From contig NZ_WNKS01000003.1 of assembly GCF_009720655.1 (NCBI RefSeq), positions 186,001 through 250,000 on the forward strand: a stretch of DNA of 64,000 bases, in the 5' to 3' direction. The stretch comes from Rhodoblastus acidophilus (lineage in GTDB: Bacteria; Pseudomonadota; Alphaproteobacteria; Rhizobiales; Beijerinckiaceae). Of this stretch, positions 26,483 to 36,091 are shown piece by piece; position 1 is the first letter of the stretch, and every line of letters begins with the position of its first letter. The translations under genes and the position numbers were made by a program. The notes beneath the pieces are model-generated. The model saw nothing but the letters and a program-made list of their open reading frames with translations, was not told the DNA's origin and made no database searches.

Positions 26483-26938
26483 TCACGCCTGCTTTTGCCA
26501 ACCTCCCTCGTCCGTCTCAGCCCAATAGGCGAGCGTCGCGTTGATTTGGCGCAGTTTTTTCCACTGCACGCGCGCCGCCGTGAGAAAATCCTCGTCGCGG
26601 CCGTCGAACAGGACAATGAGTCGCTGGTAACTATGATCGACGAAATGTGTAGCCTCGACCCCTTCGAGCAGGAACCGGGTCTGGGCGCCATTGGCGTTAT
26701 CGTCGCCCAGCGTCAGCCAGACCGGCTGCATGTCTGGATCGCCGTCCTTGCCCCCGCCATGCGGCAGAAACGAGTCCTCGGCGTAGGTCCACAGCAAGTC
26801 ATCGAGCGTCGCGAGCCGCTCCGGCGTCGCCGCATGGATCACGGCGCGCCAGCCGCGCTGCAACACGCGTTCGACCAGACTTGGCAAGACCTGCTCCAGC
26901 CTGCGGCGCTGAAGCTGATAGAACCAGACTTCCGTCAT
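26483..26938 (-). CDS. holC: DNA polymerase III subunit chi
   Basis: 151 residues starting MTEVWFYQLQRRRLEQVLPS; upstream in-frame sequence is a REP-like palindrome, so this ATG is preferred. Family marks are 'RGWRAVIHA.TPERLATLDDLLWTYAEDSFLPHG' and the C-terminal 'QRLIVLFDGRDEDFLTAARVQWKKLR'. Chi links the clamp loader to single-stranded-DNA-binding protein at the replication fork; ssb and dnaE are also in this window. It follows pepA on the same strand, a common pairing in alphaproteobacteria. Confidence 0.92.
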   Translation of the reverse strand: MTEVWFYQLQRRRLEQVLPSLVERVLQRGWRAVIHAATPERLATLDDLLWTYAEDSFLPHGGGKDGDPDMQPVWLTLGDDNANGAQTRFLLEGVEATHFVDHSYQRLIVLFDGRDEDFLTAARVQWKKLRQINATLAYWAETDEGGWQKQA

Positions 26939-26983
26939 CGGGGGAGGCGGCCCTTCCTGACGACGCCGAGGCTTATGCCCCGG

Positions 26984-27023
26984 CCCCTCACCCCTGCCCT
27001 CTCCCCGCATGCCGGGAGAGGAG
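26984..27023. repeat. REP-like palindrome, short form
   Basis: CCCCTCACCCCTGCCCTCTC followed by the hairpin loop CCGCATGCCG and GGAGAGG. It has the same core as the palindrome upstream of lipB, in inverted orientation. It lies between pepA and holC, which are transcribed in the same direction. Confidence 0.7.
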
Positions 27024-27039
27024 GCGATTTCATCACCTG

Positions 27040-28566
27040 CTATTCCTCATAAAAGTCGCGGACGAGTCGGTCGAGCAGGCGCACGCCCCAGCCCGAACCC
27101 CAGCTCTGGTTGAGATCGCTCGCCGGCGAACCCATCGCCGTGCCGGCGATGTCGAGATGCGCCCAGGGAACGTCGTTGACGAAATGCTGGAGGAAATGCG
27201 CGGCGGTGATCGAGCCGGCGAAGCGCCCGCCGGTGTTCTTGATGTCGGCGAACTTGGACTCGATCATCTTTTCATAGGGCGCGCCCATGGGCATGCGCCA
27301 GACCTTTTCGCCGCTGGCCTCGCCGGCCTTTTTCAGATTCTCCGAGAGGTCGTCATTGTTGGAGAACAGCCCGGCGTATTCCTGACCGAGCGACACCAGA
27401 ATGGCCCCGGTCAGCGTCGCCAGATCGATCATGAACGCCGGCTTGTAGGCGTCTTGCACGTACCAGAGCACGTCGGCGAGCACCAGGCGTCCCTCGGCGT
27501 CGGTGTTGATGATTTCGATTGTCGCTCCCGACATGGCGGTGACGATGTCGGACGGGCGCTGCGCTCCGCCGTCGGGCATGTTTTCGACGAGACCGATGGC
27601 GCCGACCACATTCGCCTTCGCTTTTCGGATCGCCAGCGCGCGCAAAAGGCCGGTGACGGCGGCGGCGCCGCCCATATCGCCCTTCATGTCCTCCATGCCG
27701 GCGCCCGGCTTGATCGACACGCCGCCGGAATCGAAACAGACCCCCTTGCCGATGAAGGCGAGCGGGGCTTCGCCTTCCTTGCCGCCGTTCCAGCGCATGA
27801 TCACCACGCGGCTCGGACGCGCCGAGCCCTGGCCGACGCCGAGCAGCGCCCGCATGCCGAGCTTTTCCATGGCCGGCACGTCAAGGATTTCGACCTCGAC
27901 GCCGAGTTTTTCCAGCTCCTTGGCTTCCGCGGCAAAGCTCTCGGGATAGAGCAGGTTCGGCGGCAGGTTGACGAGTCGGCGCGCCAGATCAACGGAGTCG
28001 GCGAGGCCCGACGTGTCGGCGATCGCTTGGCCAATCACGCCCGCGTCGGTTCCGGCGAGGGAAATCTCGACGGGATCGTCGTTGTCCTTTTCCGCCTCGT
28101 CCTTCTTGGCCTTTTTCGTCTTGAACTGATCGAATTTGTAAGCGCGCAACCGCAGGCCCAGGGCGAAATCCCCGGCTGCCGCGACAAAATCCTCCGGCGC
28201 GGCGGCAAAATCGAAAAGGACGCGGGCGAGCTTGGATTTTCCCAGTTTCGCGGCGGCGACGCCGCCCAGGCGCAGGTAGTCGAGCTTTTCGCCGTCCTTG
28301 TCCGGCGTGGTTCCCAGCACGATCAGTTTCTGCGCGGCGAGGCCGGCGGGCGCCAGAAACTCAAGCGCCGAGCCGATCTTGCCTTTGAACCCCGCGAATT
28401 CGGCCGATGAGCCGATCAAACCGACGGCATCACCGAGGATTTTCGTCGTCTCGGCGCCGAGCGCCAGATCCTTGCCGGCGAAGGCGATCACGGTCAGGGC
28501 GCCCTTTTCCGGCGCGGTCAAAACCTCGGACAGGGGCAAGGCGCCGATCGAGACGGTCGCGGACAT
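27040..28566 (-). CDS. pepA: Leucyl aminopeptidase (M17)
   Basis: 508 residues from [15 protein letters not shown], preceded by GAGGTTACC. The M17 catalytic domain has the two-metal site: '[20 protein letters not shown]' and the signature '[14 protein letters not shown]'. Also present are '[13 protein letters not shown]' and '[11 protein letters not shown]'. A Lys/Glu/Asp-rich linker (about 150-165) is atypical but lies in the variable N-terminal domain. It removes N-terminal residues from peptides in the cytoplasm; some homologues also bind DNA. Confidence 0.95.
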   Translation of the reverse strand: MSATVSIGALPLSEVLTAPEKGALTVIAFAGKDLALGAETTKILGDAVGLIGSSAEFAGFKGKIGSALEFLAPAGLAAQKLIVLGTTPDKDGEKLDYLRLGGVAAAKLGKSKLARVLFDFAAAPEDFVAAAGDFALGLRLRAYKFDQFKTKKAKKDEAEKDNDDPVEISLAGTDAGVIGQAIADTSGLADSVDLARRLVNLPPNLLYPESFAAEAKELEKLGVEVEILDVPAMEKLGMRALLGVGQGSARPSRVVIMRWNGGKEGEAPLAFIGKGVCFDSGGVSIKPGAGMEDMKGDMGGAAAVTGLLRALAIRKAKANVVGAIGLVENMPDGGAQRPSDIVTAMSGATIEIINTDAEGRLVLADVLWYVQDAYKPAFMIDLATLTGAILVSLGQEYAGLFSNNDDLSENLKKAGEASGEKVWRMPMGAPYEKMIESKFADIKNTGGRFAGSITAAHFLQHFVNDVPWAHLDIAGTAMGSPASDLNQSWGSGWGVRLLDRLVRDFYEE

Positions 28567-28686
28567 GGTAACCTCTTGGCTGGCCGGCCAGGGAGCCGGA
28601 ATCGGACAACGCGCCGAAGCGCCTGACGGCACTATGCGACGGCGCCGCGAAGAGGGTCAATCCGCAACCTCAATGGCCTCCCGGCG

Positions 28687-28917
28687 TCAAGAGGGCTGCG
28701 TGAACAACTCCTTGAACAGCGCCTCGGCGCGATGCAGGCCTTCGTCGGTGAGGACCACCGCCTTGGCCTTGTTCTGGGGATCGTCGATCAATCCCTTCTT
28801 GTGCAGGCGGTCGAGCGCATTCCAATCAAAACCCTTCCAGGCGCGGCGCTCGTCGTGCAGCGTCAACCAAAGCAGCGCGAGGACCGCGTCGTCGATCTTA
28901 TCGGGAATGACCTTCAT
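28687..28917 (-). CDS. DUF6429 family protein
   Basis: 76 residues. The pattern 'DDAVLALLWLTLHDERRAWKGFDWNALDRLHKKGLIDDPQNKAKAVVLTDEG' is diagnostic of DUF6429, a small winged-helix-like family with unknown role. It starts 15 bases after the ABC-F gene on the same strand, so both are likely expressed together. Confidence 0.85.
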   Translation of the reverse strand: MKVIPDKIDDAVLALLWLTLHDERRAWKGFDWNALDRLHKKGLIDDPQNKAKAVVLTDEGLHRAEALFKELFTQPS

Positions 28918-28932
28918 GGTTGCTCCTCGGGT

Positions 28933-30555
28933 TCAGTGGCGCAGCCCCGGCGCCTCCTGTCCGGTGGACGCCACATATTCGCTGTAGCCGCCGGGATATT
29001 GATGCACCCCCTCCGGGGTCAGCTCGAACACCCGGTTCGATAGCGCCGCCAAAAAATGTCGGTCGTGCGAGACGAACAGCATCGCGCCCTCAAACGCTGA
29101 CAGGGCCTTGATCAGCATTTCCTTGGTGGCGATATCCAAATGGTTGGTCGGCTCGTCGAGCACCAGAAAATTCGGCGGGTCGAACAGCATTTTCGCCATC
29201 ACCAGCCGCGCCTTTTCGCCTCCCGACAGCACGCGGCATTTCTTCTCGACATCGTCGCCGGAAAAGCCGAAGCAGCCGGCGAGCGTCATCAGCGCCCCCC
29301 TGCCCGCCTGCGGAAACGTCGCCTCGAGGTCCTCGAAAATCGTCGCCTCGCCGTCGAGCAACTCCATGGCGTGCTGGGCGAAATAGCCCATTTTTGTGGC
29401 GGAGCCGATGGTCACAGCGCCCGCATCCGGCTCGGCCGCGCCCGCCACCAGTTTCAGCAGGGTCGATTTGCCCGCGCCGTTCACCCCCATCACCGCCCAG
29501 CGCTCGCGCCGGCGCACCTGGAAGTCGAGGCCCTCATAGATGCGCTTGGAGCCATAGGCTTTTTCCACGCCTTTCAGCGTCGCCACGTCCTCGCCGGAGC
29601 GCGGCGCCGGCGGGAAGTCGAACAGCACGGTCTGACGGCGGCGCGGCGGCTCGATCTTCTCGATCTTGTCGAGTTTTTTCACGCGGCTCTGCACCTGCGC
29701 GGCATGGGAGGCGCGCGCCTTGAACCGCTCGATGAACTTGATTTCCTTGGCGAGCATGGCCTGCTGGCGCTCAAACTGCGCCTGCTGCTGCTTTTCGTTA
29801 AGCGCGCGCTGCTGCTCGTAAAACTCGTAATCGCCGGAATAGGAGTTCAGCGATCCCCCGTCGATCTCGACGATCTTGTTGACGATCCGGTTCATGAAGG
29901 CGCGGTCGTGCGAGGTCATCAGCAGCGCGCCCTCGTAGCCCTTCAAAAAATCCTCCAGCCAGATCAGGCTTTCCAGGTCGAGATGGTTGCTCGGTTCGTC
30001 CAGGAGCATGGCGTCGGGGCGCATGAGCAGGATGCGGGCGAGCGCCACGCGCATCTTCCAGCCGCCGGACAATTTGCCGACATCGCCGTCCATCATTTCT
30101 TCCGAAAAATTCAGGCCGGCCAAGACCTCTCTCGCGCGGCCCTCCAGCGCATAGCCGTCGAGTTCCTCGAATCGCGCCTGGACCTCGCCATAGCGGTGGA
30201 CGATCTCGTCCATGCGATCCATGGCGTCGGGGTCGGCCATTTCGGCCTCAAGGGCCTTCAGCTCTTCGGCGACCTCGCTCACGGGTCCGGCGCCGTTCAT
30301 CGTCTCGACGACGGCGCTGTGGCCGGACATTTCGCCGACATCTTGGTTGAAATAGCCGATGGTGACGCCGCGATCGGTCGAGACTTGCCCCTCGTCCGGG
30401 TTTTCCCGGCCTGCGATAAGACGGAACAGGGTTGTTTTGCCCGCGCCGTTAGGGCCGACCAGTCCGACCTTTTCCCCGCGCAAAAGGGCGGCGGAGGCCT
30501 CGATGAAGATGAGGTGGGTGCCGTTCTGCTTGCTGATATTATCGAGTCGGATCAT
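28933..30555 (-). CDS. ABC-F family ATPase
   Basis: 540 residues with two ABC cassettes and no membrane domain. Cassette 1: 'GPNGAGKTT', 'LSGGWKMRVALAR', 'MLLDEPSNHLD'. Cassette 2: 'GVNGAGKST', 'LSGGEKARLVMAK', 'LVLDEPTNHLD'. They are joined by the coiled-coil P-site tRNA interaction motif linker (about 240-320, 'RALNEKQQQAQFERQQAMLAKE'). Such proteins bind the ribosomal E site and resolve stalled or idle ribosomes. No antibiotic-resistance-type extension is seen in the linker. Confidence 0.93.
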   Translation of the reverse strand: MIRLDNISKQNGTHLIFIEASAALLRGEKVGLVGPNGAGKTTLFRLIAGRENPDEGQVSTDRGVTIGYFNQDVGEMSGHSAVVETMNGAGPVSEVAEELKALEAEMADPDAMDRMDEIVHRYGEVQARFEELDGYALEGRAREVLAGLNFSEEMMDGDVGKLSGGWKMRVALARILLMRPDAMLLDEPSNHLDLESLIWLEDFLKGYEGALLMTSHDRAFMNRIVNKIVEIDGGSLNSYSGDYEFYEQQRALNEKQQQAQFERQQAMLAKEIKFIERFKARASHAAQVQSRVKKLDKIEKIEPPRRRQTVLFDFPPAPRSGEDVATLKGVEKAYGSKRIYEGLDFQVRRRERWAVMGVNGAGKSTLLKLVAGAAEPDAGAVTIGSATKMGYFAQHAMELLDGEATIFEDLEATFPQAGRGALMTLAGCFGFSGDDVEKKCRVLSGGEKARLVMAKMLFDPPNFLVLDEPTNHLDIATKEMLIKALSAFEGAMLFVSHDRHFLAALSNRVFELTPEGVHQYPGGYSEYVASTGQEAPGLRH

Positions 30556-30678
30556 GTCTCGCCCTTTCGTCGCGCCTTGTACGGCGCCGTCTCGGGCGAG
30601 GGAAGTTCTAAGCGCTTATCCAACGAAACGGAGCGGCCTCTTGCGACGCCGCCCCAAAAGTCTCGCGGGTTCAGCCAA

Positions 30679-31110
30679 TCACATCGACAGGCTCAAGCCG
30701 CTCAGGCCGGCGGCGGCCTGGAAGCCGATCTGATTGCCGTGCAACTCAAGAATCACGCCGTTCTGGTTCTGCATGCGCACCACGCGCGCGCCGGCCGCCA
30801 CGGCGACGCCGGCGCCAATGGCAGTATAGGTGCCGACAATGTCGGTCGGCTGGCGCAGGTTAAGCGCGCGGCCGACCAGGGTGCCGCCGGCGGCGCCGAT
30901 CACGCCGATGCTGAGACCGCCAATGCTCAGCGGATAGGTCCGGCCACGGAAGGTCAAGGTGCCCGAGCCGCCGCCGACGCCGATGATGAAGCCGCCGCTG
31001 GCGAATCTCAGGCGGACCTTGCCGGAATCCGCAAACGCCGGAGCGGCCGCGATGCAGAGAGCCGCCGCCGCGGCGGCGGCGGTCTTAAAGATATGACGAC
31101 GATTGATCAC
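30679..31110 (-). CDS. Conserved exported hypothetical protein
   Basis: 143 residues with a signal peptide (MINRRHIFKTAAAAAAALCI, cleaved near AFA-DSG); the 'RRHIFK' start looks Tat-like but lacks the second invariant features. The mature part is Gly-rich and beta-strand-like ('GGFIIGVGGGSGTLTFRGRT', 'GTYTAIGAGVAVAAGARVVR', 'MQNQNGVILELHGNQIGF'). Similar proteins occur in other alphaproteobacteria without assigned function. Confidence 0.6.
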   Translation of the reverse strand: MINRRHIFKTAAAAAAALCIAAAPAFADSGKVRLRFASGGFIIGVGGGSGTLTFRGRTYPLSIGGLSIGVIGAAGGTLVGRALNLRQPTDIVGTYTAIGAGVAVAAGARVVRMQNQNGVILELHGNQIGFQAAAGLSGLSLSM

Positions 31111-31343
31111 TCAAACCTCCGTTTTATTGCGCGACGCCGAAAAAAATGCGGCGTGATGCACCTGTCGATCAAGTTCAGACAAAGTACGGCTACCGACATT
31201 GCTGTATTCCGTTGTCATGCGCAAACCAATCCTGTTCGTGGCAAATGGTTTATGGACATGACCCGCCGCAACGTCCTGCCGCTGCTCTCGGACCCGGCGG
31301 CGACCGTTGCAGTCGCGGCAAGCGGGGCGATGGCGCGGGACGT

Positions 31344-31853
31344 TCAGAACGGAATGTCGTCGTCGAGCGCGTCCGAGGACCGGCCGCCACCCGAGGCGCC
31401 GCCGCCAAAACCGCCGCCCTGCCCGCCGGAGGGGCCGCGCTGCATCGGCGACGAGCGGCCAAAGCTTTCTCCGCCGTATGAGCCCTCTTCGCCGCCGCGT
31501 CCCCGGCTGTCGAGCAGGGTCAGTTCGCCGCGGAAGCGCTGCAGCACCACTTCCGTGGTCTTGCGCTGGGCGCCTTCCTTGTCGGTGAATTCGCGGGTCT
31601 GCAACTGGCCCTCGATGTAGATCTTCGCGCCCTTCTTGCAGTACTGCTCGGCGATCTTGCCCAGGTTCTCATTGAAGATCACGACATTGTGCCATTCGGT
31701 GCGGTCGCGGCGCTCACCCGTCGCCTTGTCGCGCCAGCTCTCCGTGGTGGCGAGCGAAAAGGTCACCACGGGATCGCCATTGGCGGTGCGGCGCACCTCG
31801 GGATCGCGGCCAAGATTGCCGATGAGAATGACCTTGTTGACGCTACCCGACAT
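31344..31853 (-). CDS. ssb: Single-stranded DNA-binding protein
   Basis: 169 residues. The OB fold (1-112) has 'VNKVILIGNLGRDPEVRRT', 'TEWHNVVIFNE' and 'GAKIYIEGQLQTREF'. A Gly/Ser-rich linker leads to the acidic tip DALDDDIPF, the docking site for partners such as the chi subunit encoded 4.4 kb away. It coats single-stranded DNA during replication and repair. Confidence 0.97.
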   Translation of the reverse strand: MSGSVNKVILIGNLGRDPEVRRTANGDPVVTFSLATTESWRDKATGERRDRTEWHNVVIFNENLGKIAEQYCKKGAKIYIEGQLQTREFTDKEGAQRKTTEVVLQRFRGELTLLDSRGRGGEEGSYGGESFGRSSPMQRGPSGGQGGGFGGGASGGGRSSDALDDDIPF

Positions 31854-31963
31854 GTTGTTCCCCTCATTCGCGAGCCGCGCATCTTATAAGGTTTGCGCCG
31901 TTGACGCGCGTCCGCCGTCGCATTGTCCACAAGGGTTTCGCGTCCCCGCGGCCGGGAAAGCGG

Positions 31964-32782
31964 TCACCCCAGCGCCGCATACATTTCGTAGGCCGCGCGC
32001 ATGTCGCGCAGTCGGACTTCGCGTCGCGCCTGCGCCTCCGCGTCGGCGCCCCAGACGCGAATCTGGTGGTCCTCGTCCACATGCGCAGCCGCCCAGCCCT
32101 GCTCGAATTTCTTCGCGCCTTGCGCCAGGGCCAGCGCGATCAGCACCGAGCCGGTCAGCGCCGTCATCTCGTACAGCGCGGTGAGCCGAAACGCGCCGTC
32201 AGGCCTGGTCGCCTCCGTCTCGATCGCCCGCGCCACCGCCGCAACCGATTCCTCCGGCTGCGCCACGAACATCACGCCCTCCGCCAGATTGAAGCGCGCC
32301 CCGAGAAAATCGCGGGCGAAATCGAGCACGGGCGTCCACGCGGCGTTCTGCGCGGCGACCAGGGCGTCAGGCTCGCCGGCGCGATAGCAAACCAGGTCCG
32401 AGCCGGCGAATTTGGCGATCTCCCCCGCCACTTGCTCCATCTGCGCGGCGACGCCGTCGAGCGCGGTGTTCGCCATGCGCGTCAGCGGCATGGTCGCGGG
32501 ATTGATGTGTTCCCCCTGCCCCCGCCATTCCGAGGCGACCGCTTCGGCGAGCGCCACGGTCGGCAGGGCCAGTTTTTGTCGCGCGGGCGTGCGAACGGGC
32601 TTGCCGTCCAGCGCCAAGCCGAACGCGTCCTCGACCGGAACGACCGCCACATCCGCATAAAACCGCTTCGGCAGCGGACGCTTCATCTCGCGCTGCGCCG
32701 CCTTGACGGGATCGCGCTCCTCGTCGGCGACGAACAGCGCGGAAAGGTCGTCACGGATTGACGGATTGTCGGAAGAACTCAT
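31964..32782 (-). CDS. ATP12-family F1-ATPase assembly chaperone
   Basis: 272 residues. The ATP12 domain shows 'KRFYADVAVVPVEDAFGLAL', 'DGKPVRTPARQKLALPT', 'ASEWRGQGEHINPATMPLTR' and 'DLVCYRAGEPDALVAAQNAAW'. The mitochondrial orthologue binds the F1 alpha subunit during ATP synthase assembly. The family is essentially confined to alphaproteobacteria and mitochondria. The ATG chosen lies inside the end of the HAD gene, giving a 32-base overlap; a start 14 codons earlier is possible. Confidence 0.9.
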   Translation of the reverse strand: MSSSDNPSIRDDLSALFVADEERDPVKAAQREMKRPLPKRFYADVAVVPVEDAFGLALDGKPVRTPARQKLALPTVALAEAVASEWRGQGEHINPATMPLTRMANTALDGVAAQMEQVAGEIAKFAGSDLVCYRAGEPDALVAAQNAAWTPVLDFARDFLGARFNLAEGVMFVAQPEESVAAVARAIETEATRPDGAFRLTALYEMTALTGSVLIALALAQGAKKFEQGWAAAHVDEDHQIRVWGADAEAQARREVRLRDMRAAYEMYAALG

Positions 32783-33425
32783 CCAGCCTCGTCTCCAGTT
32801 CGTCCACGCTGTGGACGAGCACATTTGCGCCCGCGACTTTCAGCTTGTCGTGGCAGTGATAGCCCCAGCACACGCCGATGCAATAGGCGCCGGCGCGGTG
32901 GCCCATGGTGATATCGAACGTGGTGTCGCCGACCATGCAGGCGTCTTTCACGTCAATGCCGGTCTCGCGCAGGCCGCGCTCGAACATTTCGGTCGCGGGT
33001 TTTGAAATGGCGTCATCCGCCGTCTGCACCGTGGCGAACAGCTCGCCCCAGTTCTGCCGCGCGAACAGTTTGGTCACGCCCACCCGGCTCTTGCCCGTGG
33101 CGATGCCGAGCTTGCAATCGGGCCGCGCCGCGAGACGCCGCAGCAACGCGTCGATTCCCGGATAGATCCTGTCCTCGTCGGGCGTGGCGTGGGCGCGCAA
33201 TTCGCTGTAGGCGGCCTTGTAGGAGGCGGCGAGCGTCTCCACCGGCCCCTGGCCGTCGGTCAGCTCGACAAAGGCCTCGCGCAGCGACAGGCCGACCACG
33301 GACAGCGCGCGTTCGCGGCTCGGCGCAGGCTGATTGTGGGCGGCGAACGCGCGCCGCTGCGCTTCGACGATGAAATTCTGGCTGTCCAACAGCGTGCCGT
33401 CGATATCGAACATGACGAGCTTCAT
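32751..33425 (-). CDS. HAD-superfamily hydrolase (phosphatase-like)
   Basis: 224 residues from MKLVMFDIDGTLLDSQNF. HAD motif I is D7-I-D9-G-T, motif II 'LGIATGKSR', motif III the Lys in 'AISKPATEMF', and motif IV 'MVGDTTFDITMG'. The helical cap between residues 15 and 85 places it in subfamily I, close to phosphoglycolate phosphatase (Gph). It could remove 2-phosphoglycolate formed by the oxygenase activity of the RuBisCO encoded in this window, but the substrate is not proven. It overlaps the ATP12 gene, as is usual in this order. Confidence 0.85.
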   Translation of the reverse strand: MKLVMFDIDGTLLDSQNFIVEAQRRAFAAHNQPAPSRERALSVVGLSLREAFVELTDGQGPVETLAASYKAAYSELRAHATPDEDRIYPGIDALLRRLAARPDCKLGIATGKSRVGVTKLFARQNWGELFATVQTADDAISKPATEMFERGLRETGIDVKDACMVGDTTFDITMGHRAGAYCIGVCWGYHCHDKLKVAGANVLVHSVDELETRLDEFFRQSVNP

Positions 33426-33536
33426 CGCGTCCTCCCAAACGATTCCGGCCGGACTATAGACCTGCTGCAACGGTCCGCCAATTCGAACATAAGCGCAGAA
33501 ACGCGCGGGCGCGCTCAGGCGTTGTACCGGGAGAAC

Positions 33537-33564
33537 CTTGACGGACCCTTCTTGACGGACCCTT
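33537..33564. repeat. Tandem 14-bp repeat upstream of cstA
   Basis: Two adjacent exact copies of CTTGACGGACCCTT, about 70 bases before the cstA start. Each copy contains TTGACG, a good -35-like hexamer. Either a regulatory duplication or a slippage product. Confidence 0.7.
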
Positions 33565-33595
33565 GGGGACGAGTCATCCCTACAGGTCTGGACCG

Positions 33596-33623
33596 CCATA
33601 AAAAAGCCGCCCTCGAGCGGCGG
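33596..33623 (-). terminator. Hairpin with T-run between HAD gene and cstA
   Basis: CCGCC and GGCGG stems around GCTCGAG, followed on the minus strand by six T residues. On the plus strand the same hairpin ends right at the GGAGG ribosome-binding site of cstA. It could therefore stop antisense transcripts or affect cstA translation. Confidence 0.5.
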
Positions 33624-33633
33624 AGGAAACGGA

Positions 33634-35721
33634 ATGACGAGCCTAGCGGAGCCCCGCAAGACGGGGGTTGTGTCGTATCTTGCCTGGATCGCCGTCGCGG
33701 CGCTCGGCGCCTTCGCGCTGGGATGGATCGCCCTGCACCGCGGCGAAACCATCAACGCGCTTTGGGTGGTGACCGCCGCCATCTGCGTCTATCTGATCGC
33801 CTACCGTTTCTACAGCCTGGTGATCGCGCGCCGCGCCCTGCGCCTCGACGATTCGCGAAGAACCCCCGCCGTGCGCCGCAATGACGGGCTCGATTACGTC
33901 CCGACCGACAAATACGTGCTGTTTGGCCACCATTTCGCCGCCATCGCCGGCGCCGGCCCGCTGGTCGGTCCGGTGCTCGCGGCGCAGATGGGCTATCTGC
34001 CCGGCACGCTCTGGCTTCTGGTCGGCGTCGTCTTCGCCGGCGCGGTCCAGGACTTCACCGTCCTCTTCCTCTCCACCCGCCGCGACGGGCGCTCGCTCGG
34101 CGACATGATCAAGACGGAAATGGGGGTCACGGCCGGCCTGATCGCCCAGTTCGGCGTGCTCGCCATCATGGTGATCCTGCTCGCCGTGCTGGCGCTGGTG
34201 GTGGTCAAGGCGCTTCAGGGCAGCCCCTGGGGCACGTTCACGGTGTTCTCCACCCTGCCCACCGCCATTCTCATGGGCGTTTACAACCGCTTCATCCGCC
34301 CCGGCCGCATCATGGAAATGTCGATCCTCGGCTTCGTTCTGCTGATGGCCGGCATCGTCTTCGGCCAGACCGTGTCCGAGAGCCCGACGCTCGCGCCGCT
34401 GTTCACCTTCAAGGGCGAGCACCTGGCGCTGATGCTGATCGGCTATGGCTTTGTGGCGTCCGTGCTTCCGGTCTGGCTGCTGCTGGCGCCGCGCGACTAT
34501 CTGTCGACCTTCCTCAAGATCGGCACGATTTTTGGCTTGGCGATCGGCATCGCCGTCGTCATGCCGGCGATGAAAATGCCGGCGGTGACCCAGTTCATCG
34601 ACGGCACGGGCCCGGTGTTCAAGGGGGCGCTGTTCCCCTTCCTGTTCATCACCATCGCCTGCGGCGCCGTCTCCGGTTTTCACGCGCTCATTTCCTCCGG
34701 CACCACGCCGAAAATGGTCAGCTCCGAATCGGAGCTGCGCTTCATCGGCTATGGCGCCATGCTCATGGAAAGTTTTGTGGGCATCATGGCGCTGATCGCC
34801 GCTTCGGCGCTGGAGCCGGGCGTCTATTTCGCCATGAACGCGCCGGCGGGCGTGATCGGAACCGACGCCGTGAAGGCGGCTTCGGTCATCTCCGGCTGGG
34901 GCTTTGCGGTCACGCCTGACATGCTGACGCAAGCCGCGGCCGACGTCGGCGAAAAGACCATCCTGTCGCGCGCCGGCGGCGCGCCGACGCTCGCCGTCGG
35001 CATGGCCGAAATTTTGTCCGGCTTCCTGGGCGGCCCTACCATGAAGGCGTTCTGGTACCATTTCGCCATCCTGTTCGAGGCGCTGTTCATCCTGACCACG
35101 GTCGACGCCGGCACCCGCGTCGCCCGCTTCATGATCCAGGACCTCACCGGCCATTTCGTCCCGGTCATGGGGCGCACCCGCAACTGGGCGGCCAATCTGG
35201 TCGCCACCGCGCTGGCGGTGTCGATGTGGGGCTATTTCCTCTATCAGGGCGTGGTCGATCCGCTGGGCGGCATCAACACCTTGTGGCCGCTGTTCGGCAT
35301 CGCCAACCAGATGCTGGCGGCGATCGCGCTGATCCTGTGCACGGCGGCCTTGTTCAAGATGAAGCGCGACCGCTACGCCTGGGTGACCATCGTGCCGATG
35401 GTGTGGCTGCTGGTGTGCACGCTGACCGCCGGCTGGCAAAAGCTGTTCGACGCCAACCCGGCGATCGGCTTCCTGGCTCAGGCCAACAAATACGCGGCGG
35501 CCGCCGCCGAGGGCAAGATGCTCGCCCCCGCCAAGACCGCCGAGGACATGGCGCGCGTGGTGCAAAACGCCTATGTCGACGCCGGCCTGACCGCCATCTT
35601 CATGGCGGTGGTCGTGACCATGGTCGGGTTCGGCCTGGCGACGATCCTGAAAGCGCGGCGCAATCCCAATGTGTCCACCAGGGAGATCGGCGATGCCGGT
35701 GTGCTGCCCTCAGGGGCTTAA
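33634..35721 (+). CDS. cstA: Carbon starvation protein CstA (peptide/pyruvate transporter)
   Basis: 695 residues with about 16-18 membrane helices. 'YVPTDKYVLFGHHFAAIAGAGPLVGPVLAAQMG' near the N-terminus is the CstA signature, and 'FHALISSGTTPKMVSSES' and 'FEALFILTTVDAGTRVARFM' follow. E. coli CstA (701) and BtsT have the same layout and take up peptides or pyruvate under carbon limitation. The start follows GGAGGAAACGGA. The gene for its usual small partner YbdD overlaps its end. Confidence 0.96.
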   Translation: MTSLAEPRKTGVVSYLAWIAVAALGAFALGWIALHRGETINALWVVTAAICVYLIAYRFYSLVIARRALRLDDSRRTPAVRRNDGLDYVPTDKYVLFGHHFAAIAGAGPLVGPVLAAQMGYLPGTLWLLVGVVFAGAVQDFTVLFLSTRRDGRSLGDMIKTEMGVTAGLIAQFGVLAIMVILLAVLALVVVKALQGSPWGTFTVFSTLPTAILMGVYNRFIRPGRIMEMSILGFVLLMAGIVFGQTVSESPTLAPLFTFKGEHLALMLIGYGFVASVLPVWLLLAPRDYLSTFLKIGTIFGLAIGIAVVMPAMKMPAVTQFIDGTGPVFKGALFPFLFITIACGAVSGFHALISSGTTPKMVSSESELRFIGYGAMLMESFVGIMALIAASALEPGVYFAMNAPAGVIGTDAVKAASVISGWGFAVTPDMLTQAAADVGEKTILSRAGGAPTLAVGMAEILSGFLGGPTMKAFWYHFAILFEALFILTTVDAGTRVARFMIQDLTGHFVPVMGRTRNWAANLVATALAVSMWGYFLYQGVVDPLGGINTLWPLFGIANQMLAAIALILCTAALFKMKRDRYAWVTIVPMVWLLVCTLTAGWQKLFDANPAIGFLAQANKYAAAAAEGKMLAPAKTAEDMARVVQNAYVDAGLTAIFMAVVVTMVGFGLATILKARRNPNVSTREIGDAGVLPSGA

Positions 35722-35908
35722 GAATTTTGGCCGGACTTTAAGTCAGACGGCCGCGCTGATGTGCGGCCAGCCCGACTACGAGGCCTATGTCGCCCATGTG
35801 GCCCGGACACATCCGGGCCAGCCTCCGATGACGCGCACGGAATTTTTCCGCAACCGCGAGGATCGTCGGTTTGGGGTGGGCAACAACGCCGGATTCAGGT
35901 GCTGCTGA
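35693..35908 (+). CDS. YbdD/YjiX family small protein
   Basis: 71 residues: 'LMCGQPDYEAYVAHVARTHPGQPPMTRTEFFRNRE' and the C-terminal 'GGFRCC'-like end (NAGFRCC) are diagnostic of YbdD, encoded next to cstA/btsT in most proteobacteria and thought to assist the transporter. The ATG lies 29 bases inside the end of cstA. An in-frame GTG two codons later is also possible. Confidence 0.9.
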   Translation: MPVCCPQGLKNFGRTLSQTAALMCGQPDYEAYVAHVARTHPGQPPMTRTEFFRNREDRRFGVGNNAGFRCC

Positions 35909-36062
35909 AAAACAGCGGACAGGATCGAATTGCGACGTCAGGCGCAATTCTCCTGTCCTCGCCCCGCCGTCATGCCGTTCATGCCGTTCATGCCGGGGCC
36001 TTTCGCGGCATCCACGCCGACCCGCAAGACCGAAGCGCTGGGCGTTTCCAAACCGCCCACGC

Positions 36063-36091
36063 CGTCATTGCGAGCGAAGCGAAGCAATCCA
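36063..36091. repeat. Half copy of CGTCATTGCGAG repeat
   Basis: Reads CGTCATTGCGAGCGAAGCGA followed by AGCAATCCA. It matches the left arm of the full hairpin found between rpe and cbbM. The right arm is missing here. Confidence 0.75.
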
